DNA of 64,000 bases from Neobacillus sp. SuZ13 (GTDB taxonomy: Bacteria > Bacillota > Bacilli > Bacillales > Cytobacillaceae), in NCBI RefSeq assembly GCF_030123365.1, contig NZ_CP126107.1, positions 5,107,501-5,171,500 on the forward strand, written 5' to 3'. Numbering within the stretch: position 1 is the stretch's first letter; each line of letters begins with the position of its first letter. The translations under genes were made by a program, and so were the position numbers. Under the pieces are notes generated by a model, which was not told the DNA's origin, did no database searches, and saw only the letters and a program-made list of their open reading frames with translations. Positions 7,976-17,302 of this stretch are shown here, one piece after another.

Positions 7976-8782
7976 CTAACTACCCTTTGCAGCTAAGCCT
8001 TTTTGTTTTTGCATGACCTGTTCACGGAATTTTTTCTGCTGTTCCGGAGTCATTGTCTTATATTCTTTTAGGAATTTTTCATATTCGGGAATGACTTCTT
8101 TAACAGGTCCAAATTTTTTAATTTCCCCATATTCTAACCAAACAGCTTTTTCACAGAACTCTTTAATTTGACCCATCGAATGACTGACAAAGAAAATGGT
8201 TTTCCCTTTTTCTTTAAACTCAAACATTTTGTTCTTTGATTTTTGCGCAAAAACCTGGTCACCTACAGATAAGGCTTCATCGACAATTAGAATATCTGGA
8301 TTAACAGTGACCGAAATTGCAAAACCAAGCCGAGACTTCATCCCGCTGGAATATTTTTTTACTGGTTGGTCAATAAATTTTCCGATATCGGCAAATTCAA
8401 TGATTTCAGGTTCCATCTCTTTGATTTCTTTCTTTTTAAAACCGAGCATTAAGCATTTTAACTCAATATTCTCTCGGCCTGTCAATTGATTATTCAGACC
8501 AGAGGAGATTGCGATAATCGAGGTGGTTCCAAACGTGGTAACCTCACCTGAAGTGGGCGGGATCACGCCTGCTATAATGTTAGACAGCGTCGATTTTCCG
8601 GAACCATTGACACCGACAAGTCCGATGACATCCCCTTTCTGGGCAGTAAAGGATATATCTTGAAGCGCATAAAAATCCTCGCCATACCCACCCGGTAAAA
8701 CGACATCTAGAAGCTTTTCTTTTGGTGATCGATGCATTTTATATTTTTTAAAGACATTCTTTACTATCACCGTTTCACTCAC
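7976..8782 (-). CDS. tagH: Teichoic acid ABC exporter ATP-binding subunit TagH
   Basis: The 268-residue ABC ATPase carries Walker A GVNGSGKST near residue 61, the signature YSSGMKSRLGFA near 142, Walker B PDILIVDEAL near 162 and the switch His in FVSHSMGQI near 198. With TagG it flips undecaprenyl-linked wall teichoic acid across the membrane. It lacks the long C-terminal extension with an SH3-like domain found in B. subtilis TagH (about 527 residues) and resembles the short Staphylococcus type. It lies 17 bp after tagG and one base before tagA. Confidence 0.94.
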   Translation of the reverse strand: MSETVIVKNVFKKYKMHRSPKEKLLDVVLPGGYGEDFYALQDISFTAQKGDVIGLVGVNGSGKSTLSNIIAGVIPPTSGEVTTFGTTSIIAISSGLNNQLTGRENIELKCLMLGFKKKEIKEMEPEIIEFADIGKFIDQPVKKYSSGMKSRLGFAISVTVNPDILIVDEALSVGDQVFAQKSKNKMFEFKEKGKTIFFVSHSMGQIKEFCEKAVWLEYGEIKKFGPVKEVIPEYEKFLKEYKTMTPEQQKKFREQVMQKQKGLAAKGS

Positions 8783-8799
8783 GAAAAATCAACTCCAAT

Positions 8800-9630
8800 T
8801 TACAAGTAATCAACAAAACGGTTTCTAAATTTCAAATGAAGGACAGAACCGATGAAAAATAACACGACAACAGTAATCCAAAAATACAATGTTAATTGTG
8901 GATATTCAGCTGGATACCATGTCGTTCCAAGTAAGGCCGCTCTGTACCCTTCAACAATGTAATACAAAGGATTTAATTTTAATACAAAAACAAAGTCGAT
9001 TCCATTGATCATTAAATGATCTGTTTGCCATAAGAGTGGTGTTAAATATAATAACATTTTTAATACGGACTGAACGACCTGCTGGACGTCCCTAACAATG
9101 GTTGACAGTGTGGACGTAACCAGGGCAAGGGAAAGCAAGAATAATAACGTAGCAATCATAAAATAAGGCAGCTGTAAAAAATAGATGCTAAGTTTAAAAT
9201 CAGTAAATTGTAAAAAGACAGTGACAACGGCCACTAATATGAGATGGGTATAAAAATTCGCCATGATGACAAAAGAAGGAATTGCGCTCATCGGGAAACT
9301 CATTTTTGCGATTAATTGGATTCTCGAATAAATCGATCGTGATGAAGCAGAAATCGCGGGATTGACGAAAAACCAGACAATCATTCCTGTGACCATCCAA
9401 ATAAAAAACGGAACATCTATACCATTATCCATCGGAACCTCTCGGCCTTTCCGAATTCCGGCCCCAAATACAAACCAATAAATAGTCAGCTGAATCATTG
9501 GATTCAGTATTTCCCAAAATCTGCCGAGATAATTATTCGTATTCGCACTTTTCAATTCAAAGGCAGATAACCTCAGGATCAAGTAAAAGGAACTGATTTG
9601 CTCCTTTACAATCGTAATCATCGATTTCAT
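8800..9630 (-). CDS. tagG: Teichoic acid ABC exporter permease TagG
   Basis: The 276-residue ABC-2 type permease has about six membrane segments. It starts with a cytoplasmic amphipathic stretch and contains NNYLGRFWEILNPMIQL, typical of polysaccharide and teichoic acid exporters. It pairs with the TagH ATPase encoded 17 bp downstream. GGAAGGA lies eight bases before the ATG. A possible -10 (TATAAT, minus strand, 9669-9674) lies 38 bp upstream, just beyond the tagB terminator, so tagG-tagH-tagA is probably one operon with its own promoter. Confidence 0.93.
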   Translation of the reverse strand: MKSMITIVKEQISSFYLILRLSAFELKSANTNNYLGRFWEILNPMIQLTIYWFVFGAGIRKGREVPMDNGIDVPFFIWMVTGMIVWFFVNPAISASSRSIYSRIQLIAKMSFPMSAIPSFVIMANFYTHLILVAVVTVFLQFTDFKLSIYFLQLPYFMIATLLFLLSLALVTSTLSTIVRDVQQVVQSVLKMLLYLTPLLWQTDHLMINGIDFVFVLKLNPLYYIVEGYRAALLGTTWYPAEYPQLTLYFWITVVVLFFIGSVLHLKFRNRFVDYL

Positions 9631-9668
9631 GAAAATTGTCCTTCCTATCGCTAATAATAACCTTGTTC

Positions 9669-9674
9669 ATTATA
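9669..9674 (-). promoter_or_regulatory. Possible -10 element for tagGHA
   Basis: TATAAT on the minus strand lies 38 bp before the tagG start and after the tagB terminator. No convincing -35 is seen, so this is weak. Confidence 0.35.
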
Positions 9675-9707
9675 CATTAATTTCTCCAAAGGGACATAAT
9701 AAAAACA

Positions 9708-9735
9708 AAGCTTCGACATGAAAATATCGAAGCTT
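9708..9735 (-). terminator. Intrinsic terminator of tagDB
   Basis: AAGCTTCGA and TCGAAGCTT form a perfect 9-bp stem with a 10-base loop, followed on the minus strand by TTGTTTTTATT. Confidence 0.85.
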
Positions 9736-9750
9736 GTCACATTTATTAAA

Positions 9751-10959
9751 TTAATACCCTGTACTCTTTGCTTTAAACCACTCTTCAGTAAATAAATACT
9801 GCACAAGGTTTTGACTTGAACAGCCCTTAGAGTATTGATTCCATTTTTCAGAATAATATTCGACTTGGCTTAAATCAAAACGGTTGTTTTGAATCAGTTC
9901 AATAATCGATTCCGTATCTTTCACTAAAGGTCCTGGCAGGTGCTCTTCAAATCCTTCCATGACTCCACGCTGTTGTTTGTATTCATCTAAATCATAGGTG
10001 AAAAAAATCATTGGTTTATGTAAAAGTGAAAAATCGTATGGAATCGACGAATAATCAGTAATCAGATAATCGGCGGCAACTAGCAGCTCATTAATATCAT
10101 ATTGGCTTGAGGAAAGGTCGACAACGAAATCTAACGATCTTGTTGCAAAATCCTCCTTGTGAACAATTGCCGGATGTAACCTTAGAATTAACCGATAGTC
10201 TTGTCCTAGCTCACGCGCCATTTTTTCAACCTCTAAGACAAGGTTAAAATGTTCTAACTCATGGTCTCGATAGGTTGGGGCATAGAGGATTATTTTTTTA
10301 TCTCTCAAGCTCGGATGTTTTTGTAGTAATGTATCGATTGCTTTTTGTTTCGCCTCTTTATTATAGAAGAAATCAGTTCTCGGAACGCCTGTCGGCAGGA
10401 TATTCTCCTTTTTTAAATGAAAGGACTTCATGAAGATCTCTGTCATCACATCCGAACCGACCACTACTCGGTCAAATTTACTATATACCTGTAAAAAGCG
10501 CTCTCTTGCTCGAACTGTTCTCGATTTGATGGATTCATCTTCAAGACCGAACTTTTTAATTGCTCCCGAAGCATGCCATAACTGTATACACTTGACTTCT
10601 CTCTTAAAGGACACGGCAGCTAGGAAGCCAAAGTAGTTATCGATAAAAATACGGCGGGAAGTGGCTAAATGAAACACAGCTTTCATCCAGTTCAAGAGAT
10701 GTTTAGCCTCAAAGAGAATGGTCGTGGCCCCTTGTTCACCTTTAAACCTAGGAAACGCCTTTTGTTCACAGAGAAACACCACTTCAGTTGGAATGCGCTG
10801 CCGGAGAATTTCTTCATACACATACTGGGTGTTATCACCAAAACTGACCACGAACGTGGTTTTGTTTCTAAGCGGCCACAGACTAAAGATGGAAAATAGA
10901 CACTTAAAGATGAGTAAATAAAAACAAATGGCTAGTTCCCTAACCATTTGTGACAGCAT
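9751..10959 (-). CDS. tagB: Teichoic acid glycerophosphate primase TagB
   Basis: The 402-residue protein belongs to the CDP-glycerol glycerophosphotransferase family (PF04464). TagB adds the first glycerol phosphate to ManNAc-GlcNAc-PP-undecaprenol at the inner membrane face. The segment CIQLWHASGAIKKFGLED is very close to my recollection of B. subtilis TagB and unlike the WHGTPLK of TagF. Other family motifs are IILYAPTYRDH, LRLHPAIVHK, YLITDYSSIPYDFS and PGPLV. Both catalytic-type His residues (WHA and LHP) are present. A hydrophobic N-terminus at about residues 8-30 fits membrane association. Its 5' end overlaps tagD by 20 bp; no strong ribosome binding site is seen, consistent with coupling. 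Confidence 0.85.
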   Translation of the reverse strand: MLSQMVRELAICFYLLIFKCLFSIFSLWPLRNKTTFVVSFGDNTQYVYEEILRQRIPTEVVFLCEQKAFPRFKGEQGATTILFEAKHLLNWMKAVFHLATSRRIFIDNYFGFLAAVSFKREVKCIQLWHASGAIKKFGLEDESIKSRTVRARERFLQVYSKFDRVVVGSDVMTEIFMKSFHLKKENILPTGVPRTDFFYNKEAKQKAIDTLLQKHPSLRDKKIILYAPTYRDHELEHFNLVLEVEKMARELGQDYRLILRLHPAIVHKEDFATRSLDFVVDLSSSQYDINELLVAADYLITDYSSIPYDFSLLHKPMIFFTYDLDEYKQQRGVMEGFEEHLPGPLVKDTESIIELIQNNRFDLSQVEYYSEKWNQYSKGCSSQNLVQYLFTEEWFKAKSTGY

Positions 10960-11338
10960 TTAAATCTTCTTTTATTTGTGAAGTAGAGATTCCAATGGTT
11001 CTTGGCAGGTACACCACTTCGCAATATTCTTTTAGAAAGTCAAATTTTCCTTTCCAATCATCACCCATCACAAAAACATCAATATCATGTTTAATTACAT
11101 CTTGAATTTTTTGGTCCCATGTATTTTCCGGAATCACTTCATCCACAAAGCGGATGGATTCTAAAATTAACTTTCTGTTTTCAAAGCTGTGGTAGGCTTG
11201 TTTGTTTTTCCCCTTGTTAAATTCATCTGTGGAAAGACCGACCACTAAATAATCACCTAAGTCTTTTGCTCGGCTAAGTAAATTTATATGTCCAAAATGT
11301 AGTAAATCAAATGTTCCATATGTTAAAACCTTTTTCAT
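10940..11338 (-). CDS. tagD: Glycerol-3-phosphate cytidylyltransferase TagD
   Basis: The 132-residue enzyme makes CDP-glycerol from CTP and glycerol 3-phosphate, the donor for TagB and TagF. It has the nucleotidyltransferase motif TYGTFDLLHFGHINLL at residues 5-20 and the signature RTIGISTSQIKEDL near the C-terminus. The open frame extends 18 codons further, but AGGAGG lies nine bases before the ATG at 11338, and the protein then begins MKKVLTYG like known TagD. It is first in a tagD-tagB operon with a good promoter 102 bp upstream. Confidence 0.96.
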   Translation of the reverse strand: MKKVLTYGTFDLLHFGHINLLSRAKDLGDYLVVGLSTDEFNKGKNKQAYHSFENRKLILESIRFVDEVIPENTWDQKIQDVIKHDIDVFVMGDDWKGKFDFLKEYCEVVYLPRTIGISTSQIKEDLNAVTNG

Positions 11339-11439
11339 TAGAGTAATTCCTCCTTCTATTAGTATTCGGAAAAAGCGGTAATATTTATTCAATATCAGAA
11401 ATTATTTCTCATTTTCAATGTATTTGACTTCACCAAATC

Positions 11440-11468
11440 ATTATAAGACTATCAAACTTAAAATTCAA
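11440..11468 (-). promoter_or_regulatory. SigA-type promoter for tagDB
   Basis: On the minus strand TTGAAT (11463-11468) and TATAAT (11440-11445) are 17 bp apart, 102 bp before the tagD start. Confidence 0.65.
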
Positions 11469-11522
11469 ATAAGAACTGAAGTTTTTCCAACAAATACCAC
11501 AAATTACTACGTTTGTTGAAAA

Positions 11523-11545
11523 AGCTGACTTGATCAACAAGTCAG
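11523..11545 (-). terminator. Terminator of the first SH3-glucosaminidase gene
   Basis: GCTGACTTG and CAAGTCAGC form a perfect 9-bp stem with a 5-base loop, then TTTTTC on the minus strand. Confidence 0.88.
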
Positions 11546-11554
11546 CCCCAAACA

Positions 11555-13339
11555 CTATTTCAGTTCTCGAGTAATATACATTTTACTTACCCAGCCTTTT
11601 TGGCCATTCGCTAATTGGACATTGTACCACTTTTTTGTTTTATCCATGACGATGTTGCCTTTTGAATCCAAGACCAAATGGACATAAGTATTTAAAGTAA
11701 GTTTAGCGATTTCCTTCTTATTGGTTGAGGGCTCCGGTCGAACATTGACAGAATCCGTGTCTGTAACCCTTCCTAAGTTAAGAACGAAAAAATAATTATT
11801 GTACGTTGAGAAAGCAATTTTAAGCGAATCAACTTTGTTATTAACATTGACCTTGAGCATATAATCATTTGATTTCTCAAGCAAAATAAACGTTGAACCT
11901 TTTTTAATCTCGCTCGATAAATCTTTTGCTGCTTTCGCTTGTATTCCTGCTGGAAAGGTATCTTTTCCAACTGGGATTCCCGGTATGGCCGGAACTTTTG
12001 TCTGAATTGCGGCCTTCTCATAATATTTTTGATCGAAGGCCATGATCTTTTGCATGTGCTTAGCAATCCCGTTTGCCCAGTAAGGGTCACTCGCATACCA
12101 ATAGTTCAAGCCAATACTTTTACTTTCTATCCTTTTTTGTTTGGAGTCCTTTGTGAGTTGTCCAAGGAAGGCTCCTTCAAAATGTGTCCCATTCGGATTT
12201 AGGTAATCAGCTTTCATTTTTTGGGCAACATAATTGATACACGACTCAACAGTGGCGAAACGGTAGGCCCCAACAAATGGAGCGGAATCGTAGGCACCAT
12301 AACCAAATAAGTTGTTTTTACCTAAAGATATATTAGAAGTTCCAAAGCCGCTTTCGTGAATGGCATGAGCAGCCAAGTAAAGGGCATTGACGCCATACTT
12401 GTTCCCTGCATCAATAAATGCTTGTCCTTTATTAAGCAGCACACTAGGTTTATTCATATATTTGACATTGGTGGCGATATAATCATTAATTTTTTTCGCG
12501 GTTACCGTCGACTTGGTCCGTAAATCAATAAACCGATAATCATTTGATTTTACATATGACTTTACATAGCTTTTTGAAACATACCCAGTTTTTCCTTGGT
12601 AGGTAACTTGATACCAGTCATCATTTTGTTTTCCCTTCGAGACCACAGTAGTTCCTTTTGGAATCACAGCTAAAACTTTTGTTCCTTCACCTGCTTGCCG
12701 AAAATTCACATCCCCTGTAATGAGATAGGTGGTTCCTGCCGTTGTAATTACGGTAGGTTTATTTGTACTTGTTACGGGTGAAGATGTGCTGACATCCCCG
12801 CTATATATGTACACTAATTTTCCTTTATAGGTTACCCGATACCAAGTTTGACCGATACTGTTGATCACCTTTTGTGTCGAGTATAATCGGTTTGCACTAG
12901 CAAGACTAGCAATCGCTTTTTTCTTCGTATTTGGACTTGAGTAAAGCTTGGTTGTTTTGTTAGTAAAATAATATGTCCCGCTGGTTTTTGTATATAAATT
13001 GTATTCCTTTAAAAAACTGCCGCTTACCCAGCCAACTTTCGTTGTATTTCTACCTTTTGATTTGTATGTATAGGAAACTTTGTAATAACTCTCGTTTTTC
13101 TCGGTGGCATACACGACTTTTCCTTTAGGAATTGTCAGAATGGATTTGTATTTTGTGCTGGCCCCTGATCGTAATCTTAAATTGGCTGTTGTTTGAAATG
13201 ATGTTTTACTAATTCGAACAAGGCTGGCAGCGTCGGCATGCTCGATGCCGATTGGTGTGATCGGGATGGGCCCCCCGCTGCTTAAACCAGCGATTAATAA
13301 CCCGGTGGATAACAATATGACTTTCCCCATGTTTTTCAA
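11555..13339 (-). CDS. Secreted SH3-domain N-acetylglucosaminidase (autolysin)
   Basis: The 594-residue product begins with a signal peptide (about 1-38, ending HADA). Three bacterial SH3-like modules follow (about 45-115, 120-188 and 200-262, with LRLRSGASTKYKS and VNFRQAGEGTK), then a glucosaminidase domain at about 275-440 and two C-terminal SH3-like segments (VNVRPEPSTNKKE near 523). The catalytic-domain motif AAHAIHESGFGTSNIS supplies the expected Glu; NNLFGYGAYDSAPF is typical of LytD/LytG-like enzymes. It probably cuts peptidoglycan glycan strands. The start is a TTG that aligns with the ATG of the paralogue next door (MKNMGKV against MRNIGKV). It lies 59 bp downstream of that paralogue and ends in a strong terminator. 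Confidence 0.88.
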   Translation of the reverse strand: MKNMGKVILLSTGLLIAGLSSGGPIPITPIGIEHADAASLVRISKTSFQTTANLRLRSGASTKYKSILTIPKGKVVYATEKNESYYKVSYTYKSKGRNTTKVGWVSGSFLKEYNLYTKTSGTYYFTNKTTKLYSSPNTKKKAIASLASANRLYSTQKVINSIGQTWYRVTYKGKLVYIYSGDVSTSSPVTSTNKPTVITTAGTTYLITGDVNFRQAGEGTKVLAVIPKGTTVVSKGKQNDDWYQVTYQGKTGYVSKSYVKSYVKSNDYRFIDLRTKSTVTAKKINDYIATNVKYMNKPSVLLNKGQAFIDAGNKYGVNALYLAAHAIHESGFGTSNISLGKNNLFGYGAYDSAPFVGAYRFATVESCINYVAQKMKADYLNPNGTHFEGAFLGQLTKDSKQKRIESKSIGLNYWYASDPYWANGIAKHMQKIMAFDQKYYEKAAIQTKVPAIPGIPVGKDTFPAGIQAKAAKDLSSEIKKGSTFILLEKSNDYMLKVNVNNKVDSLKIAFSTYNNYFFVLNLGRVTDTDSVNVRPEPSTNKKEIAKLTLNTYVHLVLDSKGNIVMDKTKKWYNVQLANGQKGWVSKMYITRELK

Positions 13340-13398
13340 TGCCCAGCAACCTTCTCTCTCTCTATAATGCTACTAATTTTTTAAAAATAGCAAAATAT

Positions 13399-15726
13399 CT
13401 ATTTTAAATCCCTCGTATAAATATAAGCCGCACTAACCCAGCCTTTGCTTCCATTGGCTGTTTTTACCTGATACCATGCTTTCGTAGAATCAATCGTTAA
13501 TGTGCCATCTGCTTTCATGACAATAGAAACATAATCATTTAACGGCAGCTTTCCTAGCGAGGAATTAGATGTTGATGGACCCGTTCGGATATTTAACTCC
13601 GAAACTGTCACTCTTCCTAGATTTTGAACAGATATGTAGTTTTTAAAGTTGCTAAAGTCCACATCATTGGTCCAATATTCTTTATTGTCCACTTTCACCC
13701 GCAGCCAAAAGTCATTGGTTTTTTCCAGAATATAAAAGGAGTTTCCATTTTTCAGCGTTTTTACTGAATCGTGTACGCCCTTTTTACTATTAAGGACAAT
13801 TTGTTTATCCGCAGGGAGTGTGACAATTGTCTTGATATCAGCTGGAAACACATCTCCGCCATCGGGAATGGACGGCCTCGTTGGGACATCGGTATTGGTA
13901 TCAGCCTTTGCATAATAAGCTTTATCATAGGAAAGAATCTTTTCCATGTGCTGGCCAATCACTTTTCCCCAATTTGGATCGCTGGCGTAAAAAAAGTTCA
14001 TGCCCTCACTACTAGCATCAATTCTTTCATTCGTTAATGTTTTAGTACTGAAACCCAGATATGCCCCTTGATACTTCCAATTGACCGGATTTAAGTAGGT
14101 CGATTTCATTTCACGGGCAATATAGTCAATACATAATTCCACACTTGCAAAACGATAGGCAGCTACAAATGGCGCTGCATCATAGGCACCAAAGCCAAAC
14201 AAGTTGTTCTTGGTAATCGAAATACTAGAGGTCCCATAGGCACTTTCGTGAATGGCATGGGCCGCCAAGTAAAGGGGATTGACCCCATATTTCTTCCCGG
14301 CATCAATAAATACCTGTCCTTTATTCGTTAAAACGCTCGACTTCCCCGTACTTTTTACATAGCCAGCAATGTAGTTATTAATCTGACTGGCGGTTACAAG
14401 GGATGGAGTCCTTAAATCAATAAATTGGTAGGTATCTCTACTGCCCATTGGATCACCCGATATTACTTGTTGCAGGTACGTTCCAAATACATAGCCGCTT
14501 TTCCCTGCATAGCTGACTTTATACCAGCCATTAGATGTTTTGCTGGTTGGAATAATGATTGATCCTCTAGGAATCACGGTTAAAATAGCAGCTGTTGTCG
14601 CCGCAGCTTGTCTTAAATTTAACTGATCCGTAACCGCATAGGTCGTCTTCGTTACGGCTTGCTCGGTAATGGTGTCGGTTGGAGGATTTTTGACCTCTCC
14701 GTTGTCTGTTCCTACCGTATCGGGCGTTTCGGCAGGCTTAGTATATTTCGTAATATCGCCGCTATAGACATAGCCAGATTTCCCGTTATAGGAGACTTTA
14801 TACCAATCTCCGATTTTTTGATTAGAAGAAATGATCGTTTGTTTTGGAATCTTCACTAGTTTTGTATAGGCTTTTCCATAGGATACATACAGATAGGTAT
14901 CTAGTTTGGCTTGATACTCCGCTGCCGCAAAGGAAGTCAATGTTGCTTTGCTTACCTCTCCGCTATAAACATACAGTGTTTTTCCATTGTAAGACACCCG
15001 ATACCAGACCTGTCCGACGCTATTAACTGCATGATAGGCAGAATAAAGTCCGTTGCCGCTTGCGAGGCTGTATATCCCGCTTTTCTTTGTATCTGGAGTA
15101 GAGTATAGCTTCACTGTCTTTTTTGTAAAATAATAGCCGCCGCTAATTGCATTATATTTATAGTATTCCTTTAAAAAATTACCTTTTACCCAGCCCGTGG
15201 TTGTTGCATTTTTCCCTTTGGAAGAATAGGTATAGGTCACCTTATACCAATCCGTTACTTTCTCTGCGCTTATGATTGTCTTGCCTTTTGGAATTGTTAG
15301 TAATGTTTTATATTTTGTGCTGGCTCCCGAGCGGATGTTGACGTTATCAGTGGTTTGATACGTTGTTTTTGCAAATTTAACCGTTTTTGGTGCTGTAGAA
15401 ATTTTCTTGATATAAGAGGCGCTAACCCAACCTGTTTTGACGACTCTTTTCCCTTTCAGGGTGTATTGGTAGGAAACCTTTACCCAGGTGCCTTTTTGTT
15501 CAGTGGCTCTGATCGTTTTTGACTTAGGGACTAGGAAGATTGCCTTATATTTTGTCGAAGGTCCCGTTCGCAAATTAACATTGTCAATTGTTTGGTAGCT
15601 GATATTAGCCAATTTTATGGTGCTGGAGGCATATGCCAGCTGCACTTTTGATGGAATAACTGGGGTGACAACTTCTCCCACTAATAAACTAGTAGATAAG
15701 AGAAGAACTTTCCCGATATTTCTCAT
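13399..15726 (-). CDS. Secreted SH3-domain N-acetylglucosaminidase, larger paralogue
   Basis: The 775-residue product has a signal peptide, five SH3-like modules at about residues 33-420 (VNLRTGPSTKYKA, VNIRSGASTKYKT, LNLRQAAATTAA and others), a glucosaminidase domain at about 435-600 with AAHAIHESAYGTSSIS and NNLFGFGAYDAAPF, and C-terminal SH3-like segments containing LNIRTGPSTSNSS. It is a tandem duplicate of the downstream gene but has two extra SH3 modules. The expected function is peptidoglycan glycan-strand hydrolysis at the wall. GGAGG lies seven bases before the ATG at 15726; an in-frame GTG two codons earlier sits too close to that site. No terminator separates the pair, so they may be co-transcribed. 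Confidence 0.88.
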   Translation of the reverse strand: MRNIGKVLLLSTSLLVGEVVTPVIPSKVQLAYASSTIKLANISYQTIDNVNLRTGPSTKYKAIFLVPKSKTIRATEQKGTWVKVSYQYTLKGKRVVKTGWVSASYIKKISTAPKTVKFAKTTYQTTDNVNIRSGASTKYKTLLTIPKGKTIISAEKVTDWYKVTYTYSSKGKNATTTGWVKGNFLKEYYKYNAISGGYYFTKKTVKLYSTPDTKKSGIYSLASGNGLYSAYHAVNSVGQVWYRVSYNGKTLYVYSGEVSKATLTSFAAAEYQAKLDTYLYVSYGKAYTKLVKIPKQTIISSNQKIGDWYKVSYNGKSGYVYSGDITKYTKPAETPDTVGTDNGEVKNPPTDTITEQAVTKTTYAVTDQLNLRQAAATTAAILTVIPRGSIIIPTSKTSNGWYKVSYAGKSGYVFGTYLQQVISGDPMGSRDTYQFIDLRTPSLVTASQINNYIAGYVKSTGKSSVLTNKGQVFIDAGKKYGVNPLYLAAHAIHESAYGTSSISITKNNLFGFGAYDAAPFVAAYRFASVELCIDYIAREMKSTYLNPVNWKYQGAYLGFSTKTLTNERIDASSEGMNFFYASDPNWGKVIGQHMEKILSYDKAYYAKADTNTDVPTRPSIPDGGDVFPADIKTIVTLPADKQIVLNSKKGVHDSVKTLKNGNSFYILEKTNDFWLRVKVDNKEYWTNDVDFSNFKNYISVQNLGRVTVSELNIRTGPSTSNSSLGKLPLNDYVSIVMKADGTLTIDSTKAWYQVKTANGSKGWVSAAYIYTRDLK

Positions 15727-16039
15727 TGACACACCTCCCTGTCGGATTTCAGATGATGCATTTTTCTACAAATATAAAAAAACTCAGATTTTGCCGAATG
15801 TTCCATTCACCCATTAAATCTGGGAAAATATAACGATATCAATTCCTATTATCGCTGATAACCTATTGATTTTAAATAGTTTCCAATAAATACTTGTTGC
15901 AATCAAGAAAAATAGGTATATTTACTCATATGAAATAAGGGGATTTTTCGGAGAATTTGTCAGCAATCGCTGACCTATGTGGGTAAAACGACAAAAACAC
16001 CCAAATTCCAACCTTGGGTGTTTTCGATTCGGTTTATTT
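15727..16039. other. Intergenic region between the autolysin and polymerase genes
   Basis: This 313-bp AT-rich stretch contains a small hairpin (GTCAGC/GCTGAC, 15959-15974) and the terminator of the gene at 16040-17215. I see no convincing promoter hexamers or ORF. Confidence 0.5.
15994..16024 (-). terminator. Terminator of the stand-alone TagF-type gene
   Basis: AAAACACCCAA and TTGGGTGTTTT form an 11-bp stem with a 9-base loop, followed by TTTTTG on the minus strand. Confidence 0.85.
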
Positions 16040-17215
16040 TCAATTTTTTAAAATGACTTCATTGACCACTCTTTCGGCCGCATGCCCATCTTCTAGGTAA
16101 CAAAACTGTTGATAAAATTCATTCATCCGTTCATTTGAAACCGTTGAATTTACTAAGTCTTTTATAGCAGCAATCACTTCTTCTGTTGTCTCGACGAGCG
16201 GTCCTGGTGCTTTTTCTTCAAAATTAAAGTAAAAACCTCTAATATCGTCCTTATATTCCTCAAGATCATAGGTAAAGAATATCATTGGCCGTTTTAGATT
16301 CGCATAATCAAAAAATACAGACGAATAATCCGTAATTAGTAAATCACTGATCAAGTATAGTTCTTGGATGTCCTCATGCTTGGAAAAATCCCAAGCAAAG
16401 CCTTTATACGCCTCCAAGTCAAAGTTTTCAGCGACTAGATAATGCATCCGGAGAATGATAATATATTCTTCCCCGAGTTCTTGCTTAAGTTTTTCCAAAT
16501 CCAACTGCAAATCAAGCTTATATTTACCTTCTTGATGAAATTGATTGTCGCGCCACGTTGGCGCATAAAGGATCACCTTTTTATCTTCAGGCAGTTGATG
16601 TTTCTTTTTGAATGCCTTTGCAATTTCTTCATGACCTTGTTTATAAAAGATATCATTTCTCGGATAACCTGATTCGATCATTTCTTTATCGAATTTAAAG
16701 GCACTCTTAAAGATTTCTGTTGAATACCGATTAGGAGAAATTAAATAATCCCAGTTCCGTGATTCAAGATAAAATTCTTGCTTATACTGCTCAGTCGTTG
16801 TACCAGCCATGAGCACTTCTTTCATATCATGGGCCAGCTTTTTCAAAGGGGTCCCATGCCATGTTTGTAAGTAAATGGTCTGCTTTGGTTTAGGAATCCA
16901 CAGGGGCATCCGGCTATTAGTCACCCAAAATCTTGCCCTCGCCATCAAAAACAGCCATTTTACCGAAAAGCGTCGTGCAAAAGGAATTCCTTTCTCAATA
17001 AAGCCTTTTTCAAACCGTGGATCAACACTCCAAATAAGTTCATATTCAGGATGATTTCTTTGCAGGTATTCGTAAATCGCCCGAGGATTACAACTATATT
17101 GCTTGCCAAGAAAGCTTTCAAACATAATCAGATTTTTCTTCGCTGGGAGGATGGAAATAAATTGAAATAAATATTTGTATGCCCAAATAACTAACTCTTT
17201 TAACGATGCAACCAC
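16040..17215 (-). CDS. CDP-glycerol glycerophosphotransferase (TagF-type, single domain)
   Basis: The 391-residue protein is essentially one PF04464 domain of TagF type. The motifs are IMFESFLGKQYSCNPRAIY, LQTWHGTPLKKLAHDM, LISPNRYSTEIF, GYPRNDIF, VILYAPTWRDN, IILRMHYLVAE, DLLITDYSSVFFDYAN and PGPLV. Both His residues thought to be catalytic (WHG and MHY) are present. It should transfer glycerol phosphate or a similar alditol phosphate onto a growing chain. The GTG at 17215 has GGAGAG nine bases upstream; an earlier GTG at 17251 abuts the gtaB terminator and lacks a site. It closely matches the C-terminal half of the gene at 37895-40069. The exact substrate is not readable from sequence. Confidence 0.85.
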   Translation of the reverse strand: MVASLKELVIWAYKYLFQFISILPAKKNLIMFESFLGKQYSCNPRAIYEYLQRNHPEYELIWSVDPRFEKGFIEKGIPFARRFSVKWLFLMARARFWVTNSRMPLWIPKPKQTIYLQTWHGTPLKKLAHDMKEVLMAGTTTEQYKQEFYLESRNWDYLISPNRYSTEIFKSAFKFDKEMIESGYPRNDIFYKQGHEEIAKAFKKKHQLPEDKKVILYAPTWRDNQFHQEGKYKLDLQLDLEKLKQELGEEYIIILRMHYLVAENFDLEAYKGFAWDFSKHEDIQELYLISDLLITDYSSVFFDYANLKRPMIFFTYDLEEYKDDIRGFYFNFEEKAPGPLVETTEEVIAAIKDLVNSTVSNERMNEFYQQFCYLEDGHAAERVVNEVILKN

Positions 17216-17256
17216 TAGAAACCGCTCTCCTAACCATGTTAAAAGAAACACCGATA

Positions 17257-17283
17257 AGGCTGCTTTGAAAAATTCAGCAGCCT
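17257..17283 (-). terminator. Terminator of gtaB
   Basis: AGGCTGCT and AGCAGCCT form an 8-bp stem after the gtaB stop on the minus strand. The T tract is interrupted (TTATCGGTGTTTCTTTT), so efficiency is uncertain. Confidence 0.6.
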
Positions 17284-17302
17284 CGTGTGTTTACTCAAAA
17301 AC

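Noticed and set aside
17216..17251. Earlier GTG start for the TagF-type gene
   Set aside because: It abuts the gtaB terminator hairpin and lacks a ribosome binding site, while GTG at 17215 has GGAGAG nine bases upstream.
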